Origin: Agarophyton chilense
Lineage: Eukaryota > Rhodophyta > Florideophyceae > Gracilariales > Gracilariaceae
Reading direction: 5' to 3'
Length of the DNA: 64,000 nucleotides
NCBI GenBank assembly: GCA_030374765.1
Contig: JARGXX010000097.1
Coordinates: 62,001 to 126,000, forward strand
The notes under the pieces are model-generated. The model was given only the letters and a program-made list of their open reading frames with translations, searched no databases and had not been told where the DNA came from. The position numbers were made by a program, and so were the translations under genes. This document shows positions 53,134 through 64,000 of the stretch, piece after piece; the first letter of the stretch is position 1; every line of letters starts with the position of its first letter.

Positions 53134-54573
53134 TTATATGTTCCATGCTCTGTGCGCCATGTACACGCGACGCACAACAACCTCTTCTATCCATCTCTGC
53201 CACGAACCGCGCTTTCCGCTGCATCCCGTCACGCTCAAGCCCTCATAGTGAATTGGCGCCCGCATCAGCAGCAAATGATTCGCACTGTTCACCAAAGCGC
53301 TCCTCTTTTCACATTCCTCGCGTCTGCAGAGAGTGTCGAAACTAATCAGAGCCCCGTCCTTAAGAAGCAGATGATCCGCTGTGCCACACGGAATGCCCCC
53401 GCCGGCACAAAGAACTGTTGTCAGAATGCTTTTCTTATGCAGCATTTGCTCGTCTTTCACGCCGATGGAGCGCAGCCAATCCACCTCCAGACAAACCTCT
53501 TCTCCTTCGGGCGAGCCCTCAGTCGGTGAAGAGGAGTTGCTTTGTTGGGACGCACCAGTGGGTGCTGTCACTGGTGTATTGTCCTCGTTTGTAATAGATT
53601 CGGCGTCCTCAACGACAGCTATCTCCACACCGGCAGGGGGCTCGGCTTTCGAGGTCTCCATCGGAGCAACATTCGTGGACGACGAACGACACGAGAATAT
53701 TTTCTCGCTGTTTTTAAGCAAACTTTCTCCATGAGACTTGAAATCCATAATATCTGCCCGCCCATCAGAAAAGCCATTCACTTTAAAACCTTGATATACA
53801 TACGCATAGTCATCATCATACACTATAGAGGGATCAATAGGACAGTTCGAGCCGCGCTTAGTTCTGGAAATGGGTCCCTCGATTAGTCTGTTGGTGGTAT
53901 TATCGTATCCAACAAGCCTTACCAGGTCAACCGATTTATCCTCATTGCATTTTGCGCATGCAAAACCATCAGTGCAAGTCGAATTGTTCTCCCAACATGA
54001 ATCAACAATGGTATCATCAAAGCGAGGAAGAGGTCCTTCTAGTGTGAGATTCAACCGATTTCCATCTCCATCACGCGCTTGTGGCTTCAACTGTTCTCCA
54101 TTGCATTCCAGAAACGATTTGAGTTGTTCATCCGCACCCTTGTACAGAGGTACTAATTCCGAAGTTGAAGGGGGAAAAAATGCATTGGGTTCAATCATTA
54201 TGGCAATTTCCTCTCTTGAGGTGGAACGAATTCCTAATCGAAAAAGGTCAAGGCCCATGTCATAAACACTCGTTTCGTCAACACCTTCTATTGTTCGATG
54301 TTCAGCTGTAGTGGGCAACAACAACACGCTTTCCTGGCAGTCAAATGACCATGTGATGTAGTCATACTCCCCGTCTGGAGGACAGTAGAATAGACCCCCA
54401 TTGTGAAAGAATTTTGTTTCACTGGTGGAAGACTCCGGTTCACAACTTTGCGTCTCCAGCGAACAGGAAACTACATTGCATTCTCCAAACCAATCTTTGC
54501 CGTCCTCCATTGCGGAACTTCGTGATAAACATTCTACAAACAGCACGGCTAAGAAAAACGAAGAGCGGCTCAT
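53134..54573 (-). CDS. Secreted Cys-rich protein of unknown function
   Basis: Intronless frame of 479 codons. Residues 1-21 are a signal peptide (MSRSSFFLAVLFVECLSRSSA). The mature N-terminal half has scattered Cys pairs (ECNVVSCSLETQSC, CWENNSTCTDGFACAKC) and several N-glycosylation sites (NLT, NNST, DNTT). Residues about 300-350 are a Ser/Pro/Thr/Glu-rich linker. The C-terminal 130 residues contain CLEVDWL, CAGGGIPCGTADHLLL, DTLCRREEC and a late VTGC. The TADHLLLKDG stretch faintly recalls the TPxHLL core of Hint/Hog self-processing domains, but the splicing Cys and other blocks are not evident, so I do not assign it. TTAAAAG about 135 bp upstream on the minus strand may be a TATA variant. 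Extracellular location is well supported; function is unknown. Confidence 0.75.
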   Translation of the reverse strand: MSRSSFFLAVLFVECLSRSSAMEDGKDWFGECNVVSCSLETQSCEPESSTSETKFFHNGGLFYCPPDGEYDYITWSFDCQESVLLLPTTAEHRTIEGVDETSVYDMGLDLFRLGIRSTSREEIAIMIEPNAFFPPSTSELVPLYKGADEQLKSFLECNGEQLKPQARDGDGNRLNLTLEGPLPRFDDTIVDSCWENNSTCTDGFACAKCNEDKSVDLVRLVGYDNTTNRLIEGPISRTKRGSNCPIDPSIVYDDDYAYVYQGFKVNGFSDGRADIMDFKSHGESLLKNSEKIFSCRSSSTNVAPMETSKAEPPAGVEIAVVEDAESITNEDNTPVTAPTGASQQSNSSSPTEGSPEGEEVCLEVDWLRSIGVKDEQMLHKKSILTTVLCAGGGIPCGTADHLLLKDGALISFDTLCRREECEKRSALVNSANHLLLMRAPIHYEGLSVTGCSGKRGSWQRWIEEVVVRRVYMAHRAWNI

Positions 54574-54592
54574 GTTGGTTCGTAAGACGGCA

Positions 54593-54620
54593 AGAGAGAG
54601 AGAGTGTGTGTGTGTGTGAG
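54593..54620 (+). repeat. (GA)n(GT)n compound microsatellite
   Basis: AG units pass directly into GT units in the leader region of the minus-strand secreted-protein gene. Confidence 0.85.
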
Positions 54621-54699
54621 TTTTTGTACGAAGTAACCCCTTCTATGGTCGGAATGTCTCTCATGCAGGTGAATAATAGTGGTGCTGCGAAGCGGTCGG

Positions 54700-55412
54700 A
54701 CGACTTTTAAGTAGAGTAGAATCGGAGCCGTTGTCGTCGAAGTTCTCTTGTGCAGGTGGCACTGTTGGGAGCTGTTTGTTTTCGAACGGACATCAGATGG
54801 GAGGCGAACGTGGACCTCTGACGGAGAGCATGGGGCTCAAACTGTAAGCCATAGACGAAGTGTTTCATCGGTAACGGCTTGTTATAAGACCATAGCGGGG
54901 ATGGGCCGATGGCAAGACTGACTTCATTACATGATCCCGAGGATACTATCGGCCGATAAAAGTCAAGAAGATGGTATGATTGATGTACAGTTTGCTGGTT
55001 TGCTTGCGATAGACTGCTCGCGTGAGCAAACTTCAGAGTATGAGGGAAACTCGAACTCAGGGCGATGTTGCCGACAACCAGGTTCATCTCGCTGGTGCAT
55101 GAAGGAAAGCGCACTGCTTATATTATTTATGTTACAGCTAGTGGTAACCCTCACTCGAACAGATATATGGATAAGAGCAACGTGGTGTCTGCCTATGCAA
55201 TATACTATGTATCGAAGAAGCTCCACACTTACATTTTCGGTCAGTGAGGCTTGACGGCCATCGTAAAACGCCACGTGTACAGCATTGCGTTCTTCTGGTT
55301 GCGAACTGCCACGTGGGCATATCTCCTAGTAAAGCTTAATAATTATGTATTGTTCCTTTATAACAGACCCTGTAAAGTTTAATACAAAATAGAATGGGAG
55401 ATTGTACGATTC
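54700..55412. other. Intergenic, no supported gene
   Basis: Upstream region of the 479-aa secreted protein gene and beyond; short frames only, no motif. Confidence 0.4.
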
Positions 55413-55557
55413 GGGGGGTGACTGCTTGCAGATTTAGACTACCCTGGGGGTGACAGGTGCAAGCAACCCCAAAAACCCCTAAAGCTAAACCCCCAAAACA
55501 ACCCCTGCAGACAGTGTCACCCCCGGGGTAGTCTAAATCTGCAAGCTGTCACCCCCC
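55413..55557. repeat. MITE-like inverted repeat with G6/C6 ends
   Basis: 145 bp. The left arm starts GGGGGGTGACTGCTTGCAG and continues through ATTTAGACTACCCTGGGGG; the right arm is its near-perfect inverse and ends GCTGTCACCCCCC, giving arms of about 43 bp with only a few mismatches. The middle is C/A-rich (CCCCAAAAACCCC). It has no coding capacity. Exact outer ends and a target duplication are not clear; ATT next to the G-run is also partly symmetric. Confidence 0.75.
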
Positions 55558-55879
55558 AAATTGTATCTTTTAGACAAATAGAATAAACAAGATTTGAGTC
55601 TTTACCCAATAGCAAAAATCGGTATTTTGTTCCCAACGTGGTCCACGTTTGGGAAATGATTGCAACACATAGCCGCATTTTCTGTCGAGCGGAGCGATGT
55701 TCACGTCGAAGCCCAACAGCAGCATCGAATCACGATGCCAGAATTCATGCTTCATCCCCTCATCGATGAAGCTCTCAATCAGGTTGCAAGAGCTAGATTC
55801 TTTTCGTAGATAGACCTTGTTAGAGCTTATGCTCAGATGTGAATTATGGACGAAAACTGTCATAAGACCGCCATAAGAA
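55558..55879. other. Intergenic, no supported gene
   Basis: One 97-codon minus-strand frame at 55570-55863 without any motif. Confidence 0.35.
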
Positions 55880-57960
55880 CCAAATTTGGTTCATTTGAAT
55901 GGCGTGGGCTTTTTTTGGTCTGTGCAATGCACCAGCTTCATTTTATATTCTTATTGCGTTTGCTCTCCGAAAGCATCAACTTTACGCCAAGCTCAGAAAA
56001 TGTAACTTCGGAGCTATCTAAATAAACTTCCTCGGCTTCAGGGTCTCGGAAAAAGGTGTTTCTACTCATGATCGCCTCATATCTTCCATTCAAGGCTGGC
56101 CAATTCCTACCACGTTAAAGAACGTGCAGCAGTTTGCTGAACTAAGTAAGCTTTACCGCCGCTCCATAGAAACCTATGCTGCTATTCTTTAATCTCTTAC
56201 CAATCTGCTTCGAACCCATCGATTGAAGTGAACTTCCGTCCATCAATCAACTTTCGATGGGATCCAGCATGAACTCACTACAGCTACGGTTCTCGTCCAC
56301 GCCGATCGTTTTTTCTGGCTCCTGATGCTTAAAGGCATGCATTTAACGCTACATCGTCCCAGGATGGACATTAAATTGCGTTCATGTCCCATCGGCTGTC
56401 ATCTGCTGTGTTTAACTATGAGACATGCGATCTAGAGCTGCTTTCTGTTATGATATCGCTCTGCATCTGCAGTCCATACCTACGTGGACGTCAGTTCACT
56501 CTACTCACAGACCATGATCCCATCTGCTTTTTGCAATCCAAGCCGAGTCTGACAAGAAGACAGTGTCGTTGGCTTGTCGAGATTCAGAAACATACGTTCG
56601 ACGTCGAACATGTCTATGGCAAATGCAGCAATGTGTCAGATGCGCTCGGCCGACGGCTAAACCATGTCATTCCACAGCTCTTCACAATCACGGCTCGAAT
56701 GTCAGGCATACATGACAGCGTTCAAGCTTTGAAATACCAAGATCAGCTTGCATCAAAGAATACGGCTGCTACTACAGGCAGTGCCGACACATCCGATCCA
56801 AGCAACCGGTCGATCTCTCTTTTCAAGCTTGTCAATAACTTCATATTCTGGACTGGAAAAGGACCTTACTGCCTGTACGTACCGACGGGCGGTCTCTGGG
56901 AGGAATTCATTGCACAACTTCTATCACGCGAGTCATTTGGGAGCCGACAAGACATATTATATCGCTTCGCGTAGTATACATTTTGCCGAACATGTACCAG
57001 AGCCTTCTAAGGTTTTTGCGCAACTGTCTAACCTGCCAGGTGAACAAGGCACCTAAACCCATCCGCAAGGACTCATTCAACCACTGCCAATACCCGAACG
57101 CTGCTGGGAATTGGTCACATTTGCCTTTCTCACTGAGCTCTCTGTCTCCATGACTGGGTTTGACTCTGTGCTGGTACTAGTCGACAATCTTTCGAAGCAA
57201 GGTTTCTTTGTCCCGACGCACAAACGCTCCACCGCACAAGACACCACTAAGCTCTTGGAAGGCCACCTCTTTTCGTAGCATGGCTTTTCTCACGCATTCG
57301 TCTCCGATCGTGATCAGAAAATCCATTGCTGATTCTGGAGAACTATAACAGAGATTCTTAACATCCGTGGAAACATATCTTCCGCCAACTACCCACAGTC
57401 TGATGGCCAGTCCTAAAAAATGATCTGCATCTTATTTTCCATGCTTGGTAATTGCATTCAAACATCCTTTCAATTTGGGACGCTTTGACTACACCTTAAA
57501 AATACCAGTGCAATTCGTCCCTGCATGCAAGCACCCGTATTTCTTCATTCGAAGTATCAATTGGCTACCATCTGCACACTCCTATCGTCAGGATGCTGAA
57601 CCACTACAAAGACCGCTTTCAACTCGTTATGAACAACGTCTAACGCGGAACTGCAGCGAAACAGGTGGCCCGCAAACACTTGGAAATAGCTGCCACGAAT
57701 AAGAAGTACTACGCTGAATGCTTCCGTGTGACGTGTCTTTCAAAGTTGGTGATCTTGTGCTGCTCTGCGCTGATTCGTTTCCCCTAGCACGCCGTTGTTT
57801 ACTTCTATAAAAGTTGCAGCCACGCTTTATCGGTCCATTTTGTGTTCATGAATAAACTGGTTCCGTGACATATCGAATCGAGTTGCTTCTAATTATGCGG
57901 AGAGCACACGATGTCAAACTCGTTTTGAAGCTTTGTTGCTTTTATAATGGCAACTAGGGT
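55880..57960 (+). pseudogene. Decayed Ty3/gypsy pol fragment
   Basis: Plus-strand remnants in correct order. The end of the reverse transcriptase (KHQLYAKLRKCNF near 55970, followed by a FLGFRVSEKGV-like stretch and YRRSI). RNase H in the 56384-56974 frame (NYETCDLELLSVM, TLLTDHDPICFL, VEHVYGKCSNVSDALGRR). An integrase segment about 57060-57400 with DSVLVLVDNLSKQGFF, FVSDRDQKIH and NYPQSDGQS, interrupted by stops. A KVGDLVLL motif is near 57740. It is a different and far older lineage than E1/E2: no chromodomain and low similarity. LTRs are not securely found; see 58190-58550. Confidence 0.82.
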
Positions 57961-58189
57961 CCGTGGGGCATTGAAGTCGATAAAGATAGAAACGTAGAAC
58001 CAGAAATGTCACTAGTTTTTGCAGAGAAGCGCTTTAACCGTCGTGTATACTATGTGGCTCAGTTTGTTGTCGATTCCTTCGATGACGCAGTTTCGCTATT
58101 TAGAATGTCATTACGTATCTGCAAGGAGCTTTTGAACTATTTCCTCACAAAGTCTTTGATGAGAACATTACCAGCCAAAGAAGGTGCGA

Positions 58190-58550
58190 ATGTAATATAA
58201 CACTACAAGCTGGCAAGCGAGGTCACAGCTACAAGGTTTATTCGACATAACGTGATACCTACAAGCCGTGTCACAGCTACAAGCCTAGTCAGACGTACTC
58301 TAGCACTACCTAGTTGCATCCGAGGTACTTCAAGCCCTTTACACGACATTGAAGCTAGGTTTTGAGACACTATAAAACTCTGAGAACTCTGCCCTCTCCT
58401 GAAAAGGGAAGACAGAGACCTATCACTAAACCTTTTGAGAACTCCGATCTCTCGTATTACAACTTCAGAATAAACAATAGCAGACTCTGACCAGAGAGTC
58501 TGGGGGATCCGACACAGCGCGGAACTACCCTTTCGTGCCCAACCTCTTCC
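58190..58550 (+). repeat. Possible LTR remnant
   Basis: LTR-like features: CACTATAAAACTCTGAG (TATA-type promoter) near 58370, an AATAAA at about 58471, and an internal short direct repeat GTCACAGCTACAAG (near 58226 and 58268). It lies 230 bp downstream of the decayed gypsy pol in the same orientation, the place of a 3' LTR. I found no second copy or clean ends. Confidence 0.35.
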
Positions 58551-59249
58551 CATCATACGACCAGCGCAAACCGCGACAAGTCAACAACAATTTTCATCGG
58601 GCAACAGCTGTGGAATACATTGTCTGCTTTTTCGCGGCATCATTCTATAGCACAACGTCATTGTTCCATGCGAAACGCAACTGTTTTTGTAGATATGAGC
58701 TGTATAGGCCGGAATCAATGTAAACTGCTTCAAACGAAGTCTTGACAGGTTTTAAATGTCTACATTACCAGCAGAATGACCGCGGGTAATAATAAAAGGG
58801 GGTCAAACAGCCTAACAATCCTACATTACATCGCTGGTTGTTTGGGCTGCGTGTCACCTCGAGCTGTGGCCTAGAGACATGCTCGGCGACCGGTGACGGA
58901 ACTGTTGCAATGGTGCCAGCAGCTGTGCGAGGGATACAATATATTTCATTTCTCTTTATTTATTAATGAGTTTTTTTTGGTGTCTGGGTGTAGTGATCGC
59001 GCAGAAACCGTGTACATGGAGTTTTCATTCTTCAATGTGATCTATCGATATGTGACGCGCCATCTTAGCCCTCCTTGCATGTCCACTTGCTCAAAATGTA
59101 CAAGTGAGCCGTTTGGGATGCATGCTCTTCACATGGCGTTGTAAATTCCATTTCATGTTTGAAACATAGCTACACTGATTGCTCTTAGTATATCCGCACT
59201 ATTGCATGTGATGCCTTAGTCTATCAAAGCTCGGCAATTTCCATTCGAA
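58551..59249. other. Intergenic, no supported gene
   Basis: Short frames without motifs; a gene-poor spacer. Confidence 0.4.
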
Positions 59250-59507
59250 TCAAGAACGCTTGTGTGGCGCGTTCGGTGTACTTGAGACAGGCGCTTTTTC
59301 TGATCCATGGTGTAATTCAGAGGTATTAAAAAACGCTGAAGGATGAAATTTTCCAGTCTTGTCTTTTTCGAAAATGGGGATAATATCATCCTTCGGATCT
59401 AAAGCTAATTGCGCCTCCACTTTGTCGAAATCCAACAAATTGTCGACTTCTAAGTTTTCTCGAGCAAGGGAACGCCGATCATCCTTCTTTTGGTCAGTAC
59501 TTGACAT
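59250..59507 (-). CDS. Small charged hypothetical protein
   Basis: The frame is open from 59537, but the second Met at 59507 (MSSTDQKKDDRRS) looks the better start because the ten residues before it read like leader translation. It gives 85 residues, rich in Asp, Glu and Lys, with a short amphipathic stretch (LLDFDKVEAQLALD). No signal peptide or known domain. Coding status rests only on composition and an intact ATG-to-stop frame, so it may be spurious. Confidence 0.35.
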   Translation of the reverse strand: MSSTDQKKDDRRSLARENLEVDNLLDFDKVEAQLALDPKDDIIPIFEKDKTGKFHPSAFFNTSELHHGSEKAPVSSTPNAPHKRS

Positions 59508-59539
59508 TTTTACGGCTGATACACCTCCAACATGCATAA

Positions 59540-60606
59540 AAAAATTTACGCGATCCTCTTACTTCTAAAGAACATTAAGACTTCGGTTTTGGCTGATTTT
59601 TTGAAAATGGATGTTTTAAATGTGATATGAGGAAAAATAGGTGTAATGTTTGTACAAATTTATGAAATACGAGACATAAGTGATGCTTCAAACTGAAACC
59701 ATGAAAAAATATGTCCATGATTGAGGAAAATGTCGTGTTGCGAATGCCTTCATATCTTGACATGAAAAAAGGTGTGCTCCTATGTGGACGATGAGATCCT
59801 TGGACACCAATATGTTGACTACACTTTGTGCATTTTAATGTGCATGCTAGAGCAAAACAAAAAAAAACAGAATAACAGAGACTTGTTCTGTCCCTGCAGA
59901 CTACCAGGAAATTATTTTTGGTCTTTGAGTTAGGAGTACCAGATGTTTTACAAACTACAAGGAGAGAACATTAAAGAAGAAAGAGGAGCCCCCACAAGGA
60001 TGTGAGCAATTCGACAAATGAGTACCTAAATACTCTGAATTGTACATTGATATTACCTTCACACAACTCACTGAGACTCGTGTGAGGGATTGCAATGAAG
60101 TCTAATACATGTTATATTTGGTTTTTAGAATTCTGTTTTGCGTTTTGTAAAAATGTTTTAGAGGGAATGCTGCGGAAAAGCTTGCGAGTTTTCAAGTCGA
60201 AGCCAACGAAGAGAGCCGGAAATATTTCGATAAGCAAGAAATGCAATATTTCACACCTTGGAGAAATCTATCGCAAGACTCAGAAGCACAATTCTACTTT
60301 TCCCAGCGTTTCAGGAACTTGTCGAACAAATCTATTCGCTTGGAATCCCAGATACATCAATGAAAGGTGGCAGGCTGAGAAGAATAAATTCCCCAAGACA
60401 TAACTTTACTCCGAACATGCGTAGCCTAAACCCCTCTTCTACTTTTTGTGGCAGTTCGTGCTAGAACTCACCACTTTGAAGTGCAGTGACAAATTGTTCT
60501 CACCGAGTACACCAGCATACCCATCAACGATTTTGAAAAGCAACAAAGGTTTTCAAGCTGAACAAGAAGTTGGACCGGCTCGAAGAAGTATCGAATCAGG
60601 ACAAGC
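59540..60606. other. Intergenic, no supported gene
   Basis: Frame fragments of 60-110 codons on both strands, no motif. The antisense frames over 60468-60933 mirror the Gly/Tyr-rich gene. Confidence 0.4.
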
Positions 60607-60906
60607 TTAGTACCCGTGAACACGGTAACCATACGGGCGATAGAAGTTCGGGTAGTACGAACCGTACGGACCATATCCGTATCCCCCGTAGTAGCCGTAT
60701 CCAGGACCATACCCATATTTGTAACCATACTTGTTGTACTTGCCGAGTTTGAATTTACGAACATCATTTGGGAGATCGAGGTCGAACTCTTCCCATCCAT
60801 TTGGCGCCAAGTCTGCAGCAGCGGGGTCCTTCGGAGATACTGCGACAGAAAAAACGCTGGTACACATCAGGGCTGCACAGAGCATGAAAAAGAAGAGACT
60901 CTTCAT
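60607..60906 (-). CDS. Secreted Gly/Tyr-rich small protein
   Basis: Intact 99-codon frame. Residues 1-20 are a signal peptide (MKSLFFFMLCAALMCTSVFS). The mature N-terminal half is acidic (GWEEFDLDLPNDVRKFKLG). The last 45 residues are almost only Gly, Tyr, Pro and a few Lys/Asn: YGYKYGYGPGYGYYGGYGYG and following. Such GY repeats occur in matrix, shell and wall proteins, where tyrosines can be oxidatively cross-linked; a matrix role is inference. The protein ends with HGY. Low codon diversity in the repeat makes the antisense strand open too, but the signal peptide and ATG favour this strand. Confidence 0.72.
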   Translation of the reverse strand: MKSLFFFMLCAALMCTSVFSVAVSPKDPAAADLAPNGWEEFDLDLPNDVRKFKLGKYNKYGYKYGYGPGYGYYGGYGYGPYGSYYPNFYRPYGYRVHGY

Positions 60907-60969
60907 AATGAGCGATTAAGACCGGCTGACTAGTCAAAGATCGAGAGTTCGGATTGTACAAGAGATGGA

Positions 60970-61850
60970 AAGGTAAATGTGAAGATCAAGGTTGATGGTT
61001 CGGATGCTCTATCTGACTTAAGCAGGCTTTTGCACGACAAAAAGAAAGTCATTTGGTGTGTTAAATCTTATCATCATCGAACATCTCGAGACCGTAACTA
61101 GATTCAATTCCGATATGTTTTGAATTGAGATCATTCGTGCTGGTTCAGATTCTGTGGTTTACTATGGTTATGAAATATATGTCTTCTGTCCTCCATCACA
61201 CATAGCAATGCACAAGGTCGCCTTTAGGCAGAATCTGATGGAATAGTTCTCTTTTGGTAAGGTTGGATGAGATGAGCCCTCTATCTGGTTACTAGAATTG
61301 GAGTACTGGTCAGGGGTCCCGTTTTTTTGTCGCCTCGACAAAAAACCTGAAATCGACGTTCCATATTCGTTTGATTATTTGTTAGTCCATGCCGTTGTTT
61401 CTAAGTTTCTGGAACAACTGTGTTTTCTCTCTCTCTCTCTCTCTCTCTTTGTCTCTTGAATTTGATTCGATTTGAAATGCATGCTGAAAGCTGAGACAAC
61501 ATTTCTCTGATTCGCGCGTCTTTTAAGGTACTGTTTAGGCTCCTTCCATGAAATAGAGCATGGAATAAGATTCACGCAAGATCGACGAGAAAGTATAGAG
61601 CTTGAACATGCTGTCAGTAAACAAGAGTTTGTTTCACAATACAAAAAAAATCAATTCAAATGCATGTAGTGGCGAAAAGCACTACATGACTCGCTTGTGT
61701 GTCCTACAGAATCCATTAGATGTCAGTTTGTTGATGAGGAATGGATAGGATAGCAGTTTTGGGTTGAAAAAATGGCAAGAAGATTTGAGTTGGCGGTCAT
61801 ATTTGGTTACATGTGCGGCTCGTAGTATTTAGTAAAGCATATTGGAGTGA
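60970..61850. other. Intergenic with (TC)n microsatellite
   Basis: No gene. A TC run of about 11 units lies at 61426-61448. The 89-codon minus frame over it is a repeat shadow. Confidence 0.5.
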
Positions 61851-63480
61851 ATGAAGGGAATGTCCAAGCAAAAGGATGTAGCTGTTCTTCAAACACAGAA
61901 GAAAAGTGGATTTTTTGGGGCGTGTCAAAAATTTGAGCTTTCATGCAACAGATGGGAAAGCACTACCAGAGCGATTGTTTTAGATGTGTCCGGCGGAGAA
62001 GTTGGAAGTGGTGGTTGCTTTCAATTTCTTGACAGAGATGGGAAAGGTGTGGAGAGATCGTAAGCGCATAGCAGGAGACTGAGACAGAGTTGCGTGTGAA
62101 CACATGTCTGGGTGTCATTCGGTGATGCGGACATTTTTGCGAGGCGTGGACACTTGTGCACGTGGCAAGAGTTTGGCGCTGCTCGATGTGGGGATATCGA
62201 TGTGGGAACGTGGGACATCGGCGCAGCGCACAGGGCAAATCCGACAGGGAAGAATTGTCAGCGATCGGGGGACCGGTGTCCTCGTTCGTCGCTGTCCCCC
62301 GCACTCGCCGCGAACCGGCGAGCGCGTTCTGAAGTTTTTATTGTCGTCTGATAGAACGCTGCCGCTGCGATCTCCGCTAGTAAGCTACGTAAGTTGGGGG
62401 CTTACGTCAGCCTTTCAACACCCCCCCAGTTGGCTGAAGTATAGAGCCAAACAAGTAAAAGTATACCTTAGGGTAGGTGTTATAACAGAAATGAAAAGAC
62501 TCAGCGGAGTAGCGAGGATATTTTCCCATACGACGCAAGACTCAAGTTCGATCCTCGGAGTAAGCTCGACGAATTGAGACCTTTCAGCAACTAGGAGCGG
62601 ACGCGAAATTAGAGTCGGTATCAAACGACCGTTACAAAATCTGACCACCGAAAGGTGTATTGAGGACCTAATTGATTATAAGGGCAGGGTTGTCCAGTTC
62701 GGCTGTAAGTCCCCACCTTCGAAAGGGTGGTACAACGTTTTAAAATCGCGTGAACCGAGCAGCGGAGGGCGATCTTGTGTCTTAAGCATTACTAACGTCA
62801 ATCGAGTTTTTTGGAAAACAACCCATTTTCGACATCCTTAGTGTGGACGCCATTTTCTGGGCTGCTGATGGCGCGGGTGGTGACAGACTCAGTAGAACGT
62901 AATGCCAGGGGGTACCAGTCTACAACCGTAGACAAAACGACAGAGGCCGGCGGAAACGTCCAACCAGTAAAGGCCCAGGGAGCACTAACAAACGATACAA
63001 CCACTCCGAAGAACACCTACGAGCGCCCGCAAGCCACTGCAGGGCTGCAATCGTAGTGGGGAAAGGTTGATGCTAAAGACGGCGGGAGACCAAGCCGCCA
63101 AGGAAAGTGAAAGGGGGAAGCAGGGCAGAGAGAGAAACGGTTGATGGCAAAAGAGGCCCGGACAGGGCTGAGAGAAGTGAGGGTGCCCCAGGAGCTTCCG
63201 GGGAAAAGTGGTCTCCCCCCGCAGAGCTGGCGCCGAAGCGCTCGGCTCGGGGGTTTATATAGACGATCAGAATATTGCATAAACTCCACTCATGCATAAG
63301 ACAAAGCCTAAAAGCTACACCCGTAGCCTTGAATTTGGGACGTCTTCTAGTAGATCTCCCTAAGAAAGGCTCTGTCTCTTCTGATGACGTCTATATAATA
63401 CGTGGTTGGAATCTGGAATCACCAATTCCACCGTTTCATCCTAACATGAATCCTACAACCTTGATTCGAGAGATGACCTG
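61851..63480. other. Unassigned, possibly repetitive, no supported gene
   Basis: Several overlapping frames up to 157 codons on both strands but no domain. Sequence from about 62480 (short direct phrases such as CGAGCAGCGGAGGGCGATC and GGTGGTACAACG) has the look of an LTR or untranslated leader of a retroelement; I cannot show a partner copy. Confidence 0.35.
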
Positions 63481-63485
63481 ACGAC

Positions 63486-64000
63486 GATACCGACTCATCC
63501 AGCCGCGAGCCGGTATACGCGCCGGTGTTGGACCTTGAAGCCGAAGAATTCGACAGGGAAGTGGACCAGAGCGTCACCCATGCGTCCGTGGAAGCGGTCG
63601 TAGACCAGTTCCAACTGGTCGTGGACGACGCTATGGCTGGCCACCCTCAACCTGACAACGCGGTCGAAGTCGACGCAGTGCGTTGCGGCGACGCAGCTTG
63701 CTTGGGCGACGCAGCTCGGTTGGGCAGGCGACGCTGTGAGAGGGACGGAGGCGGTGGAGGCGAAGGCCGCGAAGGCGGAGGCCATGGAGGCGGACAACAA
63801 AGAGGCGAAAGAGGCTGTTGGGGCGCAGACAAGGGAGAGGCTTCATGCGCGCTGCGACGGCAGAGCGACGATGGGGCGCTTGACGAAGCGCGGCAGGTTG
63901 GTGATGCGGGCGCAAGGGCGGCCGAAAGCTGCGACGACAGCGGGGAGCCAGACGGTGGTGGGGGGCGGCGATGGCCAAGGAAGAAAGGGCAAACGGAGGA
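63486..64000 (+). other. GC-rich possible coding edge, runs off the window
   Basis: The plus strand is open from about 63486 to the window end in an acidic frame (DDDTDSSSREPVYAPVLDLE, EEFDREVDQSV), and from about 63640 in a second frame that reads as Ala/Glu/Lys-rich coiled coil (EAVEAKAAKAEAMEADNKE). The two are out of register, so either one is a shadow or a frameshift joins them. GC content is far above the rest of the window. A gag-like or unknown gene continuing to the right is possible. Confidence 0.3.

Noticed and set aside
62104..62577. 157-codon plus frame
   Set aside because: No motif, unusual composition, and overlapping antisense frames of similar length.
1..64000. CRISPR arrays, bacterial operons, rRNA genes
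   Set aside because: No regularly spaced repeats with unique spacers, no Shine-Dalgarno-led gene clusters and no rRNA-like conserved blocks were seen; the window is eukaryotic in character.

Overview
The window looks like a repeat-dense stretch of a compact-gene eukaryotic nuclear genome. The probable host genes are all intronless as read: TATA box or TTAAAA-like element, short leader, ATG, one uninterrupted frame. Most encode small secreted or stress/oxylipin-type proteins, and they sit as islands between transposable elements. Intronless genes, a lipoxygenase, secreted Cys-rich proteins, chromodomain Ty3/gypsy elements and Tc1/mariner relics together suggest a multicellular red alga (florideophyte, Chondrus-like). 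That assignment is inference; nothing in the sequence proves it.

Layout. 1-9 kb: a secreted Ser/Ala/Pro-rich protein (1555-3075 +), a two-repeat DM9/DUF3421 protein (5444-5890 +) and a divergent P450-like protein (7950-8933 -). 10-28.3 kb: a broken Tc1 transposase, then a large DNA transposon of the CACTA/Plavaka type with two convergent decayed genes. Its transposase gene is split by a 10,478-bp chromovirus-type LTR retrotransposon, E1 (15711-26188; 713-bp LTRs, target duplication GTTGA). E1 itself carries an inverted solo LTR (20229-20893; target duplication CAGTA). Right of the transposase, 27.4-28.3 kb is an internally repeated array that reads like many tiny exons and introns. 30-41.7 kb: a second chromovirus, E2 (29994-41749; LTRs of 915 and 916 bp, target duplication TTATC), with intact reverse transcriptase, RNase H and integrase motifs. 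42-52 kb: Tc1/mariner relics, an apparently intact lipoxygenase (44031-46085 +), a TIMP/NTR-like secreted protein (46465-47106 -) and a DDE_4-type transposase relic. 53-64 kb: a 479-aa secreted protein (53134-54573 -), a 145-bp MITE-like inverted repeat, a decayed gypsy pol, a small acidic ORF and a Gly/Tyr-rich secreted peptide (60607-60906 -).

The most interesting signal is an extra gene on the opposite strand of both chromoviruses, between the end of pol and the 3' LTR (16592-18136 in E1, 30990-32846 in E2). Each copy is broken by in-frame stops at different places, yet the two proteins align along their length. The ancestral elements therefore probably carried an intact, conserved antisense protein of about 510-620 aa with no function I recognise. 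E1 and E2 also share the same primer-binding site. E1 has lost the integrase catalytic core and the protease aspartate, yet its LTRs are about 98% identical, which suggests mobilisation in trans.
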